From positions 62,001 through 126,000 of the forward strand of contig DATJRY010000011.1 in the NCBI GenBank assembly GCA_035504415.1: DNA of 64,000 nt. The letters are read 5' to 3'. How positions within the stretch are numbered: the stretch's first letter is position 1; every line of letters begins with the position of its first letter. Origin of the DNA: Candidatus Sulfotelmatobacter sp. (GTDB lineage Bacteria > Vulcanimicrobiota > Vulcanimicrobiia > Vulcanimicrobiales > Vulcanimicrobiaceae). Below, one piece after another: positions 1 through 9,107 of this stretch. Made by a program: the position numbers and the translations under genes. The notes beneath the pieces were generated by a model, which saw only the letters and a list, made by a program, of their open reading frames with translations, ran no database searches and was not told the DNA's origin.

Positions 1-426
1 CAGCGGCACGTTCGCGGCCGGGGTCGCGTGCGGTTGACGCGCCAGCTCGGCGAACACCGCCAGATCGCGCGATTTCGTTTGCCGCAGCATGAACGCGCGC
101 AGCGGCGAGGAGGCACGCCCGAGGAACGCCGATTGCGTGAGACGACCGGCCGCGTACGGGCGGATCGCGTCGCGTTCGATCGCGCTGAAGGTCGGCGTCA
201 TGATGACGCAGGTCAGCACCAGCGCCAGGCCGGTCAGCACGGTGTTGGGCGGCAGCGTCGCCGCGCCGAGCGCCGAACGCACGATGCCAAGCACGACGAC
301 GATTCGCACGAACGAGGTCGAGAGCACCAGCACGAACGGCGCGACCGAGAGCAGCGTCAGCGCCGCGAGCACGTCGAGCGGCAACGTGCTGTGCGCGTGG
401 TGCGCGATCTGCAAGACGGCGTCCAT
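1..426 (-). CDS. fliP: Flagellar export gate protein FliP (partial, runs off the window start)
   Basis: The 142 codons visible here encode the N-terminal part of FliP, an inner-membrane component of the flagellar type III export gate (FliPQR). The ATG at 426 opens a frame that stays open to base 1. Visible family features are the hydrophobic first helix, the TSFVRIVVVLGIVRSALG stretch (family: TSFxRIxxVLxxLRxALG), PPNTVLTGLALVLT with a following ATG-rich helix, and FMLRQTKSRDLAVFAELA (family: FMLRQTxxxDLxLF). The C-terminal half lies outside the window. It follows the VOC gene by 56 bases, too little room for a separate FliO. There is no long cleavable signal peptide ahead of the first helix, as in many short FliP forms. 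Confidence 0.9.
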   Translation of the reverse strand, partial: MDAVLQIAHHAHSTLPLDVLAALTLLSVAPFVLVLSTSFVRIVVVLGIVRSALGAATLPPNTVLTGLALVLTCVIMTPTFSAIERDAIRPYAAGRLTQSAFLGRASSPLRAFMLRQTKSRDLAVFAELARQPHATPAANVPL

Positions 427-482
427 GTGCCGATCGTGCGCCGCCGACGCGAACGCGACGTGTCCGCCGCGTTACGACGCGG

Positions 483-887
483 TTACCGATGCTTCTCCTT
501 GGCGCCGTTCTGAACGGAGAGCTCCCAGCGGTACCCGTCGGGATCGTGGAACCACAAACCCAGGTGCGGCGAGCCGGGGCCTTCGGGGCCGATCTCGTCG
601 CCGGGATCCTCGAGCTTCACGCCCCCTGCCCGAAGCGCGTCGAGCGCCGTGTGCAGCGCCGTCATGGTCGGCAGATGGAACGACATGTGACCGAACGTTC
701 CGGGATGGGGGACGCCGCGGTGCAGCGCGATCGTGACGGCGTCGTTACTGATCGCCACGCCCTGGTCGAACCGGAAGATCTCCTCGAGGTCGAAATGCTC
801 CGTCCACCACGCCGCGCTGGCGTCCGGATCGCGCACGGCCAACCCGAAGTGGCCGACCTGCCCCAGCTTCACTCGCATGCCGGGCAT
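483..887 (-). CDS. VOC-family (glyoxalase/dioxygenase-like) protein inside the flagellar operon
   Basis: A 134-aa single-domain vicinal-oxygen-chelate protein. The first beta-alpha unit contains GHFGLAVRDPDASAAWW, and the C-terminal half has the typical FHDPDGYRWEL ending. Likely metal ligands are His13, His67 and Glu122, in the usual glyoxalase-type positions. Such enzymes act on small metabolites as homodimers or paired domains; the substrate cannot be told here. Its position between fliN and fliP, on the same strand, is unexpected because it has no known role in flagella. It may be a passenger in the operon. The start at 887 could instead be the in-frame ATG at 878. Confidence 0.8.
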   Translation of the reverse strand: MPGMRVKLGQVGHFGLAVRDPDASAAWWTEHFDLEEIFRFDQGVAISNDAVTIALHRGVPHPGTFGHMSFHLPTMTALHTALDALRAGGVKLEDPGDEIGPEGPGSPHLGLWFHDPDGYRWELSVQNGAKEKHR

Positions 888-908
888 CGTACCCGAGGGG
901 CTCGGGGC

Positions 909-1166
909 TTACGGTTTTTCGATCAGCTCGGTGACGCGGACGCCGAAGTTGTCGTCGATCGCCACGACCTCGCCGCGGGCGACGAGCCGGTCGTTGACCA
1001 GCAGGTCGACGGGTCCGCCGGCCAAGCGGTCGAGCTCGACGATCGAGCCCGTCCCCAGCTTGAGGATGTCCCGGACCAGCATCTTGCACGTGCCAAGCTC
1101 CGCCGTCACCTTCAGCGGCACGTTCATGAGGAGATCGAGATTCTTGGCGGACTCGGACATGATCAC
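909..1166 (-). CDS. fliN: Flagellar switch protein FliN
   Basis: An 85-aa SpoA-domain protein of the FliN type, a C-ring component that sits under the basal body and helps cargo-chaperone docking. The [21 protein letters not shown] segment followed by [22 protein letters not shown] and [18 protein letters not shown] matches the FliN core closely. The variable N-terminal extension of many FliNs is absent. The GTG at 1166 overlaps the stop of the upstream SpoA gene (GTGA) and has a GGGAG ribosome-binding site 7 bases upstream; the in-frame ATG at 1160 is a less likely start. Confidence 0.9.
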   Translation of the reverse strand: MIMSESAKNLDLLMNVPLKVTAELGTCKMLVRDILKLGTGSIVELDRLAGGPVDLLVNDRLVARGEVVAIDDNFGVRVTELIEKP

Positions 1167-1957
1167 GAGGGGACTCCCGAAACGACGCTGTTGACGAGGA
1201 AAGCCGCACGCACCCCGAGGTTACCTGGCTCCCCGAAGGCGCAACGTCGCCCTTCGATGTTCAAGCATGCCGGAGCACCGACCTTGGTGTCCAGCTTCAC
1301 GATCGAACCCGGCCGAATCTTCACGAAGTCCGCCGCGTCCAACGACCCGCGCGCGAACTCGATCCGCGCTTCCACGGTCACCGAGGCGAGCGCGTCGGCG
1401 GTCAACGCGCCGCTCGGCCCGGGGTCGGGCAACTCGCGGACGATCCCGACCCCGAGGAGCAACGGGACCGGTGCCGCGACCCGGACGTCGACGTACGCGA
1501 CGCAGGCCGGGACCTCGTGCGCGGCGATCGCGCGCGGGGGGCCGACCCGCTCCGCACAGAGCGGCTCGCAGGCCGGCGCGCAGCGCCCGGCGATCCGTTC
1601 GAGCGCGTGCAGCTCGAGCGCCGAACAGGCCTCGTCCGGGGCCGCCTCGATCTCTCCGAAGGCGCGGCGAACCAGCCGACGCGCGTCACGCTGCGGCAAC
1701 ACCAGCACGACGTCGGTTTGGCGACCGCGCATGAGAAATAGACACGCCTCGCGCGCCAGCTGTGTCCAGGTCGCGGCGTCGAGCGCGGCCGGCTCGCCGA
1801 GCTCGAGCTCGCAGCGCTCACCGAACAGCTCGCGCAACGTCTCGCGCACGCCGTTGGCGACCAGGCACGCGGCTTCGAGCGGGATCGAGCAGCGGCGGAC
1901 GAAGCGCGCGCGGCGCACCCCGCGCGTCGGCGCGGTGAACGCCAGCTCGGCGATCAC
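1163..1957 (-). CDS. FliM-like SpoA-domain switch protein
   Basis: A 264-aa protein whose last ~70 residues form a SpoA domain ([19 protein letters not shown], then [21 protein letters not shown]), like the FliN encoded just downstream. The middle part resembles the CheC-like core of FliM: a helical segment followed by [19 protein letters not shown], comparable to the TxxExR helix of FliM. It lacks the N-terminal CheY-binding peptide (LSQxEIDALL) and is shorter than usual FliM (~330 aa). It probably builds the cytoplasmic C-ring or sorting platform with FliN. The start is a GTG at 1957 inside the stop of the preceding gene (GTGA). An alternative is a type III sorting-platform SpoA protein (SctQ-like). 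Confidence 0.7.
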   Translation of the reverse strand: MIAELAFTAPTRGVRRARFVRRCSIPLEAACLVANGVRETLRELFGERCELELGEPAALDAATWTQLAREACLFLMRGRQTDVVLVLPQRDARRLVRRAFGEIEAAPDEACSALELHALERIAGRCAPACEPLCAERVGPPRAIAAHEVPACVAYVDVRVAAPVPLLLGVGIVRELPDPGPSGALTADALASVTVEARIEFARGSLDAADFVKIRPGSIVKLDTKVGAPACLNIEGRRCAFGEPGNLGVRAAFLVNSVVSGVPS

Positions 1958-2676
1958 TTGACCAGATCCAGCGTGGTCTTCTGCAGCCCGGCGCGCGTGC
2001 GCACGACCGCACCCAGCGCTTCGAACGCGCGATACGCCTCGTCGAGCTTCGCGACCCCTTCGAGCAGGTCGACGCTGCCGGCGCCGCGGCGATACGGTGC
2101 CAACGCCGCGAAGCCGCCGTCGCCGGGCGTGCCCAGGTGCGGGACGACGCCCGGCGGCGCGGCGCTGCGCGCGCCCTCGCGGCGCAGCGGCTGCGTTCCG
2201 GCCGGGAAGCGCGCCAGCGCGACGCGGCCGAGGACGACGCGTTCGCGCCGGCGCACGCCGGTGCGCGGATCGACCGCCAGGCGCGTATAGGCGAAGGTCC
2301 CGTCCGGCCCGACCTGCGCATCGGTCGTACGGCCGAGGATACGATCGGTGTCGGGCAGACGCAACGGAACGGGAACGGCGGCACGGGCGCTGCCGCCCGG
2401 ATACCCGAGCACCGCCGCGCCGTCGGCGGTGCGCAACACGCCGTCCTCGACGTGCAACGCCCCCGCGCGGCTGTAGGCGCGCGTTCCGTCGGCATCGGTG
2501 ACGACCAGCCATGCCTGCTCGGGCAGCGCGACGCTGAGCGGATCGGCGGCCGGCAACGTGCGCTCGGGACCGCGCACGTCGTCGAGCGGCTGCGCGCCGG
2601 GGCGGAACGCCTCGCGCAAGTCGTGGACGCGCGCGGCGATGCGCGCCAGCGCTTCGGACGGTGCCGGATCGATCAC
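1954..2676 (-). CDS. Divergent flagellar rod/hook-like protein (FlgF/FlgG family)
   Basis: A 240-aa protein with traces of the flagellar hook/basal-body fold. The AYSRAGALHVEDGVLRT segment followed by DGAAVLGYPGG corresponds to the YTRDGxFxxDxxGxLVTxxGxxVLGxxG of FlgF/FlgG. The region VVLGRVALARFPAGTQPLRREG corresponds to GxIxLARFxNPxGLxxxG, and the C-terminal helix (LLEGVAKLDEAYRAFEALG) corresponds to the FlgG C-terminal helix. The sequence is strongly diverged. Start: GTG at 2676 overlapping the upstream stop (GTGA); an upstream extension of the frame to 2790 lies inside the neighbouring gene and is not used. It would be an exported axial rod or hook component. Confidence 0.65.
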   Translation of the reverse strand: MIDPAPSEALARIAARVHDLREAFRPGAQPLDDVRGPERTLPAADPLSVALPEQAWLVVTDADGTRAYSRAGALHVEDGVLRTADGAAVLGYPGGSARAAVPVPLRLPDTDRILGRTTDAQVGPDGTFAYTRLAVDPRTGVRRRERVVLGRVALARFPAGTQPLRREGARSAAPPGVVPHLGTPGDGGFAALAPYRRGAGSVDLLEGVAKLDEAYRAFEALGAVVRTRAGLQKTTLDLVK

Positions 2677-3203
2677 GGCTCGACCTCGCACCGCACGCCC
2701 CGCGCCGCCAACGCGAAGCGCGCTTGCGCGAGCGCGCGCTCGACCCGCGCTCGCAGCGGCGGCGCGCACACGGCCACCACGCGCGTGCACGTTCCGTCGC
2801 TACGCAGCAGCACGTGGACGCGACCCTCGCCGGTGCGCACCGCGAAGCTGGCCGGCAAGCCGCGGCGCACGCGCCGCGCGATCGCGCGCTGGAGCCGCCG
2901 CGCGAGCTCGCTCTGCGGCACGCGTCGCTCGGCGAGGTGCGCGGTCCGCTCCGGCTGCGGGACGCGAGCCCGCGGCGGCACGATCCCGGCGCGCGCGGCG
3001 GCGGCGTGGGCCGCCGGCTCACCGGCGAGCCGACTCGGCGGCAGCGGCGGCGCGTCGGGGCGGCCCCGGCGGACGGACGCCTGCGGCGCGCGCCCGTCCC
3101 CGCCGGCCAGCCGCAACGCGCTGTACCAGGCTTCGGAGAGCGCGCGGCGATCGGTCAGCGCGAGCTGCGTCGCGACGAGCGAGAGCGGAACGGTCTGCGG
3201 CAT
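2673..3203 (-). CDS. Proline/arginine-rich protein, possibly FliK-like
   Basis: A 176-aa protein of unknown function in the flagellar operon. Residues ~1-35 form a small helical region, ~36-100 are rich in Pro, Ala and Arg and look disordered, and ~105-176 form a compact domain (SFAVRTGEGRVHVLLRSDG, then RARVERALAQARFALAARGV). The layout of a disordered N-terminus with an alternating beta/alpha C-terminal domain ending in a 'Lxxx L xxxGV' helix resembles the hook-length regulator FliK, but I cannot prove it. It overlaps the next gene by four bases (GTGA). ATG at 3203 is the only sensible start. Confidence 0.5.
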   Translation of the reverse strand: MPQTVPLSLVATQLALTDRRALSEAWYSALRLAGGDGRAPQASVRRGRPDAPPLPPSRLAGEPAAHAAAARAGIVPPRARVPQPERTAHLAERRVPQSELARRLQRAIARRVRRGLPASFAVRTGEGRVHVLLRSDGTCTRVVAVCAPPLRARVERALAQARFALAARGVRCEVEP

Positions 3204-3275
3204 ACGGTCGAACCTCCGCCGCGAGCATGACGCCGGGCGGTGTCGACGATGTTGCCGGTGTGTGAGCGATTCGCG

Positions 3276-4895
3276 CTAGCGCGAGGTCGCGCCACTCGGA
3301 CCGGCGACGCCGCTGTCGAAGCTCGCGCCGGGCGTCAGGTACATCGACGCGTTGGCCAGGTCGAAGGTCGCCACGAAGTTGCGCAACACGCCCAAGCCGA
3401 CGTTGCCGGCGTCGACGCGATCGGCGAAGGCGCCGGTCTGCGCCAGCACGACGTCGACCGGCCGGTGGTAGAGCTGATAGCTCGCCATCTGCAGCTCGTC
3501 GAGCGAGGTGCGATAGATCGCGTTCGAGCCGCCGATGCCGTAGTTCCAGGAGCCCGCGCCGGTCGTCGGCACGACGCCGGGGTGTTTGTCGAGGAACGGG
3601 CGGTAGAGCAGCATGTCCTCGCTGTTGCCGGTGTCGACGATGAACGGCGCGTCGAGCCGGCCGTTGACGACGAAGTTCGCCTCGGCCAGCTCGCGGTCGA
3701 CGTCGAGGTCGACGCGCGCGCCGGTCGGCACGAACGAACCCGGCGCGCCGAAGCGCAGCTGCCCGTGCGCGAAGTCCATCTCGACGATTGCCGACGCGAA
3801 GAACGGATAGCCGAGGATGCCGTCGATCTTCATCCCGCCCAAGTTCGCGCCGATGTCGAGCGAGGAGACGATGACGTCGCTCATGGTCGCGCCGTCGATC
3901 GAGATCGACGGCAGCGTCGCGGTGCGCAGACCGCCGCTGCGCGCGGCGCCGCGCACTTCCATCGCGCCCTCGCCGGTGACGCCGGCCGCCTTGAGCACCG
4001 CCGTGTCGACCAGGATCGACTGCGCGCCGGTGTCCAGCAAGAAGAACCAGTCGCGGTTCGCGATCCGGACCGTGACCCCGTAGTGGCCGTCGCTGCTCCG
4101 GATCAACGGGACGGTGTGCACGCCGTCGCTCTCGAGCAAGCGCGGGACGAGCGGCACGAACGCGCTGCGATCCACCGGCTGATCGATCTGCACCGACGTC
4201 GTCTGCTGCACGGTGTCGAAACGGTGGTCGCCGTCGGTCATCACCGCCCGGAACGGGATCCGGCTGGCGCCGACCATGCGCCAATCGCCGTAGTCGACGT
4301 ACGAGGGACCGTCGCCGTCGAGATACTCGAGCCGCACCGGCAACCCGCTGTCGGGATCGATCCACAGCGTCTCGGGCTCGCCGCCGACCGCGTCGACCTC
4401 CAACCGCCACACGCGCTTGCCGTTGAACGTGCTCCAGCCGACGAAGCGCGCCAGCTCGGGGTGCTTGACGAAGTCGCCCGAGTCGAGCAACTCTTCGGTC
4501 AGCGCGCGGCGGTGCAGATAGCCGCGCAGCTCGCGCACGTTGCCGTTCGCGTTGCGCACGAACAGCCGGTCCCCCAGCCGCAGCGTCGTCTCGTGGCGCG
4601 GGCCGAGCACGTCGTCCTCGCGTTCGTCGGTCTGATCGCGCTCGACGTGGAACGAGCCCTGCAGTCCCTCGCCCGCGAGCGTCCCGTCGGCGACGAACGT
4701 CTTGACGTCGTCGGAGCGCGTCGCGTTGTCGTAGGCCGCCAGGATCGTCGCCACCGGCACGTCGGGGTCGCGCGGAGTCGATGCGTTCGCGGGCAGCGCG
4801 AACACGGCGAGGAATGCGACCAGGGCGAGGCTACGGCGTACGGTAGCGGTCGGCCGAGGCCAAGACGTTCTGGACGTAGTTTTGCGTCTCGGCAT
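3276..4895 (-). CDS. Secreted double-domain retropepsin-like aspartic protease
   Basis: A 539-aa exported protein. Residues 21-38 form a signal peptide ([19 protein letters not shown]). Residues ~45-250 resemble an outer-membrane lipoprotein-sorting-like beta domain ([16 protein letters not shown]). Two retropepsin-like lobes follow, the first with DTGAQS at 288-293 and GILGYPFF near 359, the second with DTGNSE at 421-426 and LGVLRNF near the C-terminus. Having both catalytic-type Asp motifs in one chain suggests a pseudo-dimeric protease. The ATG at 4895 lies inside the end of the transglycosylase gene (overlap 65 bases); no nearer start exists in frame. Its link to the surrounding flagellar genes is by position only. 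Confidence 0.8.
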   Translation of the reverse strand: MPRRKTTSRTSWPRPTATVRRSLALVAFLAVFALPANASTPRDPDVPVATILAAYDNATRSDDVKTFVADGTLAGEGLQGSFHVERDQTDEREDDVLGPRHETTLRLGDRLFVRNANGNVRELRGYLHRRALTEELLDSGDFVKHPELARFVGWSTFNGKRVWRLEVDAVGGEPETLWIDPDSGLPVRLEYLDGDGPSYVDYGDWRMVGASRIPFRAVMTDGDHRFDTVQQTTSVQIDQPVDRSAFVPLVPRLLESDGVHTVPLIRSSDGHYGVTVRIANRDWFFLLDTGAQSILVDTAVLKAAGVTGEGAMEVRGAARSGGLRTATLPSISIDGATMSDVIVSSLDIGANLGGMKIDGILGYPFFASAIVEMDFAHGQLRFGAPGSFVPTGARVDLDVDRELAEANFVVNGRLDAPFIVDTGNSEDMLLYRPFLDKHPGVVPTTGAGSWNYGIGGSNAIYRTSLDELQMASYQLYHRPVDVVLAQTGAFADRVDAGNVGLGVLRNFVATFDLANASMYLTPGASFDSGVAGPSGATSR

Positions 4896-5430
4896 AGGGA
4901 GGAACCCCGCCGTACTTCTCCACGGCCTCGGGTCCCGCATTGTAGGCGGCCACCGCGAGCCGCGAGTCGCCGCCGAAGCGGTCGAGCAGGCTGCGCAGGT
5001 AGCGGGTCCCGCCGGCCACGTTCTGCACCGGGTCGTACGGGTTGCGGACGCCCAGCGAGGCGGCCGTCTCGGGCATCAACTGCATGAGCCCCTGCGCCCC
5101 GACCTTCGAGGTGGCGGCGGCGTTGAAGCCGGACTCGTTGGCGATCACGGCCTTGATCAGGGACGGGTCGACCTGCCAGGTCGAGGCGTTCTGCTCGACC
5201 AGCGCGTCGATCTGCTCGGGGGGCACCGGTGCCGGCGCCGCGGCCAGGACGGACGGGTCGACCGTTTGCGCGTCGCTGCCGCCCAGCGCGCTGGCCAGGG
5301 CGTTCGCGAAGCGCGGCGCGCCGACGGACGCGGTCGTGACCGGGGCCGGAACCGCGCCGGGCGGCGGGGCACCGGAGATCTCCGCGATCCGGCTCTGGAC
5401 CGCGGACATGTCAGCGAGGACGTCCATCAT
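4831..5430 (-). CDS. Lytic transglycosylase (SLT domain) of the flagellar cluster
   Basis: A 199-aa protein with a C-terminal soluble-lytic-transglycosylase domain from about residue 75. Motifs are [12 protein letters not shown] (catalytic Glu99), [28 protein letters not shown] and [16 protein letters not shown], all standard for family 1 lytic transglycosylases. The N-terminal ~70 residues (Ala/Pro-rich) resemble those of transglycosylases encoded in flagellar operons, where the enzyme opens peptidoglycan for the rod as the FlgJ muramidase does in enterobacteria. There is no obvious signal peptide, so export through the flagellar apparatus is likely. The ATG at 5430 overlaps the fliI stop (ATGA). 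Confidence 0.9.
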   Translation of the reverse strand: MMDVLADMSAVQSRIAEISGAPPPGAVPAPVTTASVGAPRFANALASALGGSDAQTVDPSVLAAAPAPVPPEQIDALVEQNASTWQVDPSLIKAVIANESGFNAAATSKVGAQGLMQLMPETAASLGVRNPYDPVQNVAGGTRYLRSLLDRFGGDSRLAVAAYNAGPEAVEKYGGVPPYAETQNYVQNVLASADRYRTP

Positions 5431-6455
5431 CTGAGGGTATCGGCCAGGAGCTCGAGCCGCCTGAGCGTCTCGGCCGGCGGCGCGGGGGCGTCGTCTTGGC
5501 GCAGGAAGCGGTCGAGTTCCGCCTCGGCGCGCAACGAGCGGGCAAGGAACGGGTCGCCGCCGGCGACGTCCAAGCCCAGCGCGCGGGCCTCGCGCGATTC
5601 GGCCAGCGCGGCGACCGCGGCGCGCACCAGCCGCCCTGCCTCGCGGTGCTTGGCGCTCGCGGCATCGGCCGCGGTGCGGCTGATGCTGCGCGCCAGGTCG
5701 AGGGCGGGAAAGTGGCCGGCGCGCGCCAGCCGCTCGGAGAGGACGAGATGGCCGTCGAGCGCCGCGCGCGCCGCTTCGGCAACCGGGTCGTGCTCGTCCG
5801 GCCCCTCGCCCAGCACCGTCGCGAGCAGCGTGATGCTGCCGCGGCCGAGCGCGCCGGCACGCTCGACCAAACCCGTCAGGTGCGCGAACGCCGAGGCGGG
5901 ATAGCCGGCGCGTCCGACCGGCTCGCCGGCGGCGACCGCGCGATCGCGCGCGGCGTGGCAGACCCGCGCCAGCGAGTCGAGCACCAGCACGACGTCGAGC
6001 TCGCGCTCGCACAACGCCTCCGCTTGCGCGAAGGCCAGCTCGGCCGCGGCCAGACGTTCGGACGGATCGCGGTCGGCGGTCGCGCAGACGATCGTCGTGC
6101 GCGCACCGACCGCGCGCACGCGCCGCTCCGCTTCGCGGCCGCGCTCGCCGATCAGCGCGACCACGATCGCGTCGGCGTCGACGCCGCGTTCGATCGCTTC
6201 CACCAGCGTCGACTTGCCGGCGCCGGCCGGGCCGAGGACGCCGATCCGCGCGCCGCGGCCGAACGGCAACGGCCCGTCGATCGCGCGCACGCCCGTCCAG
6301 CACACCTGCGTGCACGGCCGGCGCTCCAACGGCGCCGGCAACGGCCGCGGAAACGCGCGCACCGCGCCGCGCGGCGCCGGGCCGTCGTCCAGCGGTGCGC
6401 CGAACGCGTCGACCGCGCGCCCGAGCAGCGCCGTGCCGAGCACCGCGCGCGTCAC
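5427..6455 (-). CDS. fliI: Flagellar export ATPase FliI, lacking the N-terminal beta-barrel domain
   Basis: A 342-aa ATPase that energises flagellar protein export. Walker A is GPAGAGKS at residues 75-82 and Walker B is [29 protein letters not shown] and [19 protein letters not shown] are FliI/F1-beta signatures. It begins almost directly at [20 protein letters not shown], the segment that in ordinary FliI (~440 aa) follows a ~90-residue beta-barrel. About 100 N-terminal residues are therefore missing. The upstream frame is occupied by fliH, and the GTG at 6455 overlaps the fliH stop (GTGA), so the short form looks genuine. Confidence 0.88.
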   Translation of the reverse strand: MTRAVLGTALLGRAVDAFGAPLDDGPAPRGAVRAFPRPLPAPLERRPCTQVCWTGVRAIDGPLPFGRGARIGVLGPAGAGKSTLVEAIERGVDADAIVVALIGERGREAERRVRAVGARTTIVCATADRDPSERLAAAELAFAQAEALCERELDVVLVLDSLARVCHAARDRAVAAGEPVGRAGYPASAFAHLTGLVERAGALGRGSITLLATVLGEGPDEHDPVAEAARAALDGHLVLSERLARAGHFPALDLARSISRTAADAASAKHREAGRLVRAAVAALAESREARALGLDVAGGDPFLARSLRAEAELDRFLRQDDAPAPPAETLRRLELLADTLR

Positions 6456-6943
6456 GTGCGCGCCGCGAGCAGTGCGGCGAGGCGCACCCCGAGCCGCGCG
6501 TCGATCGTGCCGCCGGCCAGCTCGACGATCGCATCGCCGGCGCGCAACGCGGGATCGACGGTGACCGGCAACCCGAGGTCGATGCGCGCGTCGTCGGGAG
6601 CGACCCGCACGCGCACGACCGGCGCGCTCGAACGGTGCCGCGCCACGATCGCGGCCAGATCGCACGGCGCCAACCGCAGCTCGCGCGCCAACACGTCGGT
6701 CGCCAGCTCGCGCAGCATCCGCGTGGCGGCCGCGTCGAACGCGTCCGCGAGCCGCGCGCGAAACAACCGCACATCGCGCAGATGTTCGTCGAACGAAGCC
6801 GAACACGGTGACGGACCGAGCGCGGCAACATCGAGCCCCGTCTCACACCCCGTTGCGAGGTCGGACCGGGGGGCCTGCGCGTCGCGCGGGGGGCGCGCAG
6901 GGGAGGCCGGAGCGCCCGCCGATGCGCGCAGCGCATCGGCCAT
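6452..6943 (-). CDS. fliH: FliH-like regulator of the export ATPase
   Basis: A ~163-aa protein directly upstream of fliI and coupled to it. The N-terminal ~40 residues are Ala/Pro-rich. The rest has the FliH/SctL layout: a helical segment ([19 protein letters not shown]), then [27 protein letters not shown] and an alternating beta region ([34 protein letters not shown]) like the C-terminal ATPase-binding domain, which typically contains V.V.P.D and a G.I..R ending. FliH normally holds FliI at the export gate. The start is uncertain: ATG 6943, or GTG 6961 which would overlap the fliF stop by 8 bases. Confidence 0.75.
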   Translation of the reverse strand: MADALRASAGAPASPARPPRDAQAPRSDLATGCETGLDVAALGPSPCSASFDEHLRDVRLFRARLADAFDAAATRMLRELATDVLARELRLAPCDLAAIVARHRSSAPVVRVRVAPDDARIDLGLPVTVDPALRAGDAIVELAGGTIDARLGVRLAALLAART

Positions 6944-6953
6944 CGAAACGAAC

Positions 6954-8435
6954 TCAGGCACGGATGAGCTCGTCGACGGGTGGGACCAAGTCGGCGTGGC
7001 CGCGCGCGAGACGCCGCACGATCGCCGCGCGCTCCTCGGGCGGATACAGCTCGAGCACCGCAGCCGCCGTCGCCGCCGGCAGCGCGGAGATGATCGCGGC
7101 GGCGACGTGCGGCGGCTCGCCGGCGAGTGCCCCGCGCACGCGCGCGGGCGGAACGCCGATCGCCTCGCGCGCGGCGTGCCGCGCCGACGCCGCCTCGACC
7201 GCACGCACGACGACCGCCGCCGCCGGCCGTGCCGCGAACGCGACGACCGCCACCACCGCGACGGCCGTCAGCAGTTGCGGCGCCAGGCCCGCGAACGCGA
7301 GCAGCCAGCCCGGGGCCGGCGCCCGCGGCAGGCGTGGCGGGCTGCCGAACGCGACCGCTTCGACCTGCAGCGCGTCGCCGCGCGCCGGCCGCAGGCCCAC
7401 CGTGGCGGCGGCCAGCGCGCGGATCGCCCCGACGTCCAGACCGCGCGCCGCGTCGACGAAGATCGCGACGCTCAGCCGGGCGGTCGCGTCCGGCGCGCTG
7501 CTGCGCCGCTCTTCGCGCGTCTCGCTGCCGCGATCCTCGCTGCCGCCGCTGCGTGAGTAGCGCTTCTGCGCCGACGCGTAGCGCTCGTCGTCGCTGGTGC
7601 GCGCGATCGTTCCGCCCAGCGCCGAACGGCGCACGTCGTCGAGCTCACGCCGTTCGCCTTGCGCCTCGCGGTGCACGCGCACGATCGTCGCGCCGGCCCC
7701 GAAGGCCGCGTCGAGCGCGCTCTGCAGGGCCGCCTGCACGTCGGTCGCGTCGTCGCCGGCGTCGGCAGCGAGGGCGAAGCCGTGATCGTCGAGCACGACC
7801 ACGCGTTGCGCGTCCAGCCCGGGCACGCCGCCGGCCACGAACGCCTGGATCCCGGCCACCGTGCGCGCGCCCAGGCGCGCGCCGGGCGCGAGCGTCACGC
7901 GCACGCTGGCGCTGGCGTCGCGCCGCGGCTCGTCGGCATACATGCCGCCGCTGGCCGGCGCGATGACGACTCGCGCGTCGTCGATCCCGTCGACGCCGCG
8001 CAGCGCCAGCGCGAGGTCGGCCGCCAATGCGTCGCGGGTCTGCGCTTCGAGGACGGCCGGCGGCGTCAGCGCGCCGACGTGCGCCAGCGCTTCGTCGCTG
8101 CCGGCCAAGTGCGGGTGCGGCACGCCGGCCAGCGCCAAGCGCAGCAACAGATCGCCACGCCGCGCGCGCTCGACGCGCACGTTGTCGGCGAGCGAAACGT
8201 ACGGCACGCTCCAGGCCGCGAGCCGCTGCTCGACCTCCGCCAGCTGTTCGGGACGGAGCGGCGTCGCGAACAGGACGACCCGCGTATCGCGCGTCGCCAC
8301 CGCGGCGAGCACGCCGAGGACCAACGACGCGGCCAGGGCCGCGACCGCCAGCAACCGCACGCGCGGCGAGAGCGAGCGCACGCGCTCGAGCGCAAGCCGG
8401 GCCGCGTCGCGGCGAACCGGCGGCGCGACGTTCAT
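6954..8435 (-). CDS. fliF: MS-ring protein FliF with a FliG-like C-terminal tail
   Basis: A 493-aa inner-membrane ring protein. The first membrane helix is at ~27-48 ([18 protein letters not shown]). The YscJ/FliF-type ring-building domains include a '[13 protein letters not shown]' helix and a '[15 protein letters not shown]' strand. A polar, charged region follows at ~280-330, then a second membrane helix at ~385-420. Ordinary FliF ends with a short FliG-binding peptide. Here the last ~65 residues ([19 protein letters not shown], then [20 protein letters not shown]) match the FliG middle-domain pattern (EHPQxxAxILxxL...AAxVLxxLP...R.xVVxRIA). The torque-helix domain of FliG is absent. It overlaps fliE upstream (ATGA). 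Confidence 0.85.
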   Translation of the reverse strand: MNVAPPVRRDAARLALERVRSLSPRVRLLAVAALAASLVLGVLAAVATRDTRVVLFATPLRPEQLAEVEQRLAAWSVPYVSLADNVRVERARRGDLLLRLALAGVPHPHLAGSDEALAHVGALTPPAVLEAQTRDALAADLALALRGVDGIDDARVVIAPASGGMYADEPRRDASASVRVTLAPGARLGARTVAGIQAFVAGGVPGLDAQRVVVLDDHGFALAADAGDDATDVQAALQSALDAAFGAGATIVRVHREAQGERRELDDVRRSALGGTIARTSDDERYASAQKRYSRSGGSEDRGSETREERRSSAPDATARLSVAIFVDAARGLDVGAIRALAAATVGLRPARGDALQVEAVAFGSPPRLPRAPAPGWLLAFAGLAPQLLTAVAVVAVVAFAARPAAAVVVRAVEAASARHAAREAIGVPPARVRGALAGEPPHVAAAIISALPAATAAAVLELYPPEERAAIVRRLARGHADLVPPVDELIRA

Positions 8436-8704
8436 ACCTGCATGCCGAGCACGGCGGCGAGCGCCTGCGCGGCGCGCTGCGCGCCGGCGGTCGCGATCTG
8501 CAGCGCGACGTCGGCGCGCGCGCGTTCGACGATCATCTCTTGCAGGCCGCCGCGGTGCGCGACGAACGCGTCTTCGGCGCGCTGCGCGCCCTCGAGCAGC
8601 GTGCCGGCCGCGTCGACGAGGCGGCCGAACGCACCGGCGTCCGCCTGCGCGCGCGGCGTGGTCGTGTCCGGCGCGAGGTCGGGGACGAGCACCTCGACGC
8701 GCAT
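8432..8704 (-). CDS. fliE: Flagellar hook-basal body complex protein FliE
   Basis: A 90-aa protein matching FliE, the rod adaptor that anchors the rod to the MS ring. The body is helical, with GAFGRLVDAAGTLLEGAQRAEDAFVAHRGG, then [37 protein letters not shown]. The last residues correspond to the FliE ending (xxxNKxVxAYQEIMxMxV). The gene lies between flgC and fliF, as in the standard flgB-flgC-fliE-fliF order, and overlaps both (TGATG with flgC, ATGA with fliF). Confidence 0.85.
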   Translation of the reverse strand: MRVEVLVPDLAPDTTTPRAQADAGAFGRLVDAAGTLLEGAQRAEDAFVAHRGGLQEMIVERARADVALQIATAGAQRAAQALAAVLGMQV

Positions 8705-9093
8705 CAGAGCCGCCCCAGGTCGATCGTGCGCTCCGCGAGGCGTTTGCCGACGTCGAACACCGACGCGTCGGCCTCGTACGCGCGTTGCGCGTCGAGCACC
8801 GCGATCATCTCGGTCAGCGCGTCGGGGCCGGCGCCGCCGGCGAGCGTCCGCACCAGCGGCCCCGGCGCGCTCGGGCCGTCGTCGTCGCCGTCGTCCTCAC
8901 GCAACGTCACCGTCGGATCCTCGCCGTCGGACTGCGCCGGGACGACCTGCGCCACCAGCCGTTGATACGGATGCGCGGGCGTCGAGGCTTGCGCGGCGGC
9001 GACGTTGCGCGCCGCCACGTCGAGCAGTGCGCGCTGCACGTCCATGCCGTCGGCCGCGACCGAGAGGAGGTCGAATTCGCTCGAACCGGACAC
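8704..9093 (-). CDS. flgC: Flagellar basal-body rod protein FlgC
   Basis: A 129-aa rod protein (usual length ~134-150). The N-terminal FDLLSVAADGMDVQRALLDVAARNVAAAQAST corresponds to the FlgC/hook-family start (sASGLxAQRxxxDVxAxNIANxxT), PYQRLVAQV follows, and the C-terminal DALTEMIAVLDAQRAYEAD matches EMxxMIxAxRAYEAN. The central acidic part (DDGDDDG) is atypical. The start is a GTG at 9093 with no strong ribosome-binding site. It is second in the operon after a short ORF that sits where flgB is expected. Confidence 0.85.
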   Translation of the reverse strand: MSGSSEFDLLSVAADGMDVQRALLDVAARNVAAAQASTPAHPYQRLVAQVVPAQSDGEDPTVTLREDDGDDDGPSAPGPLVRTLAGGAGPDALTEMIAVLDAQRAYEADASVFDVGKRLAERTIDLGRL

Positions 9094-9107
9094 GTGCTGA
9101 TGCCCGC

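Noticed and set aside
3240-5087. Long open frame on the + strand (over 600 codons) opposite the protease and transglycosylase genes
   Set aside because: Arg/His/Asp-rich low-complexity translation typical of the antisense of a GC-rich gene; the minus-strand genes have clear domains.
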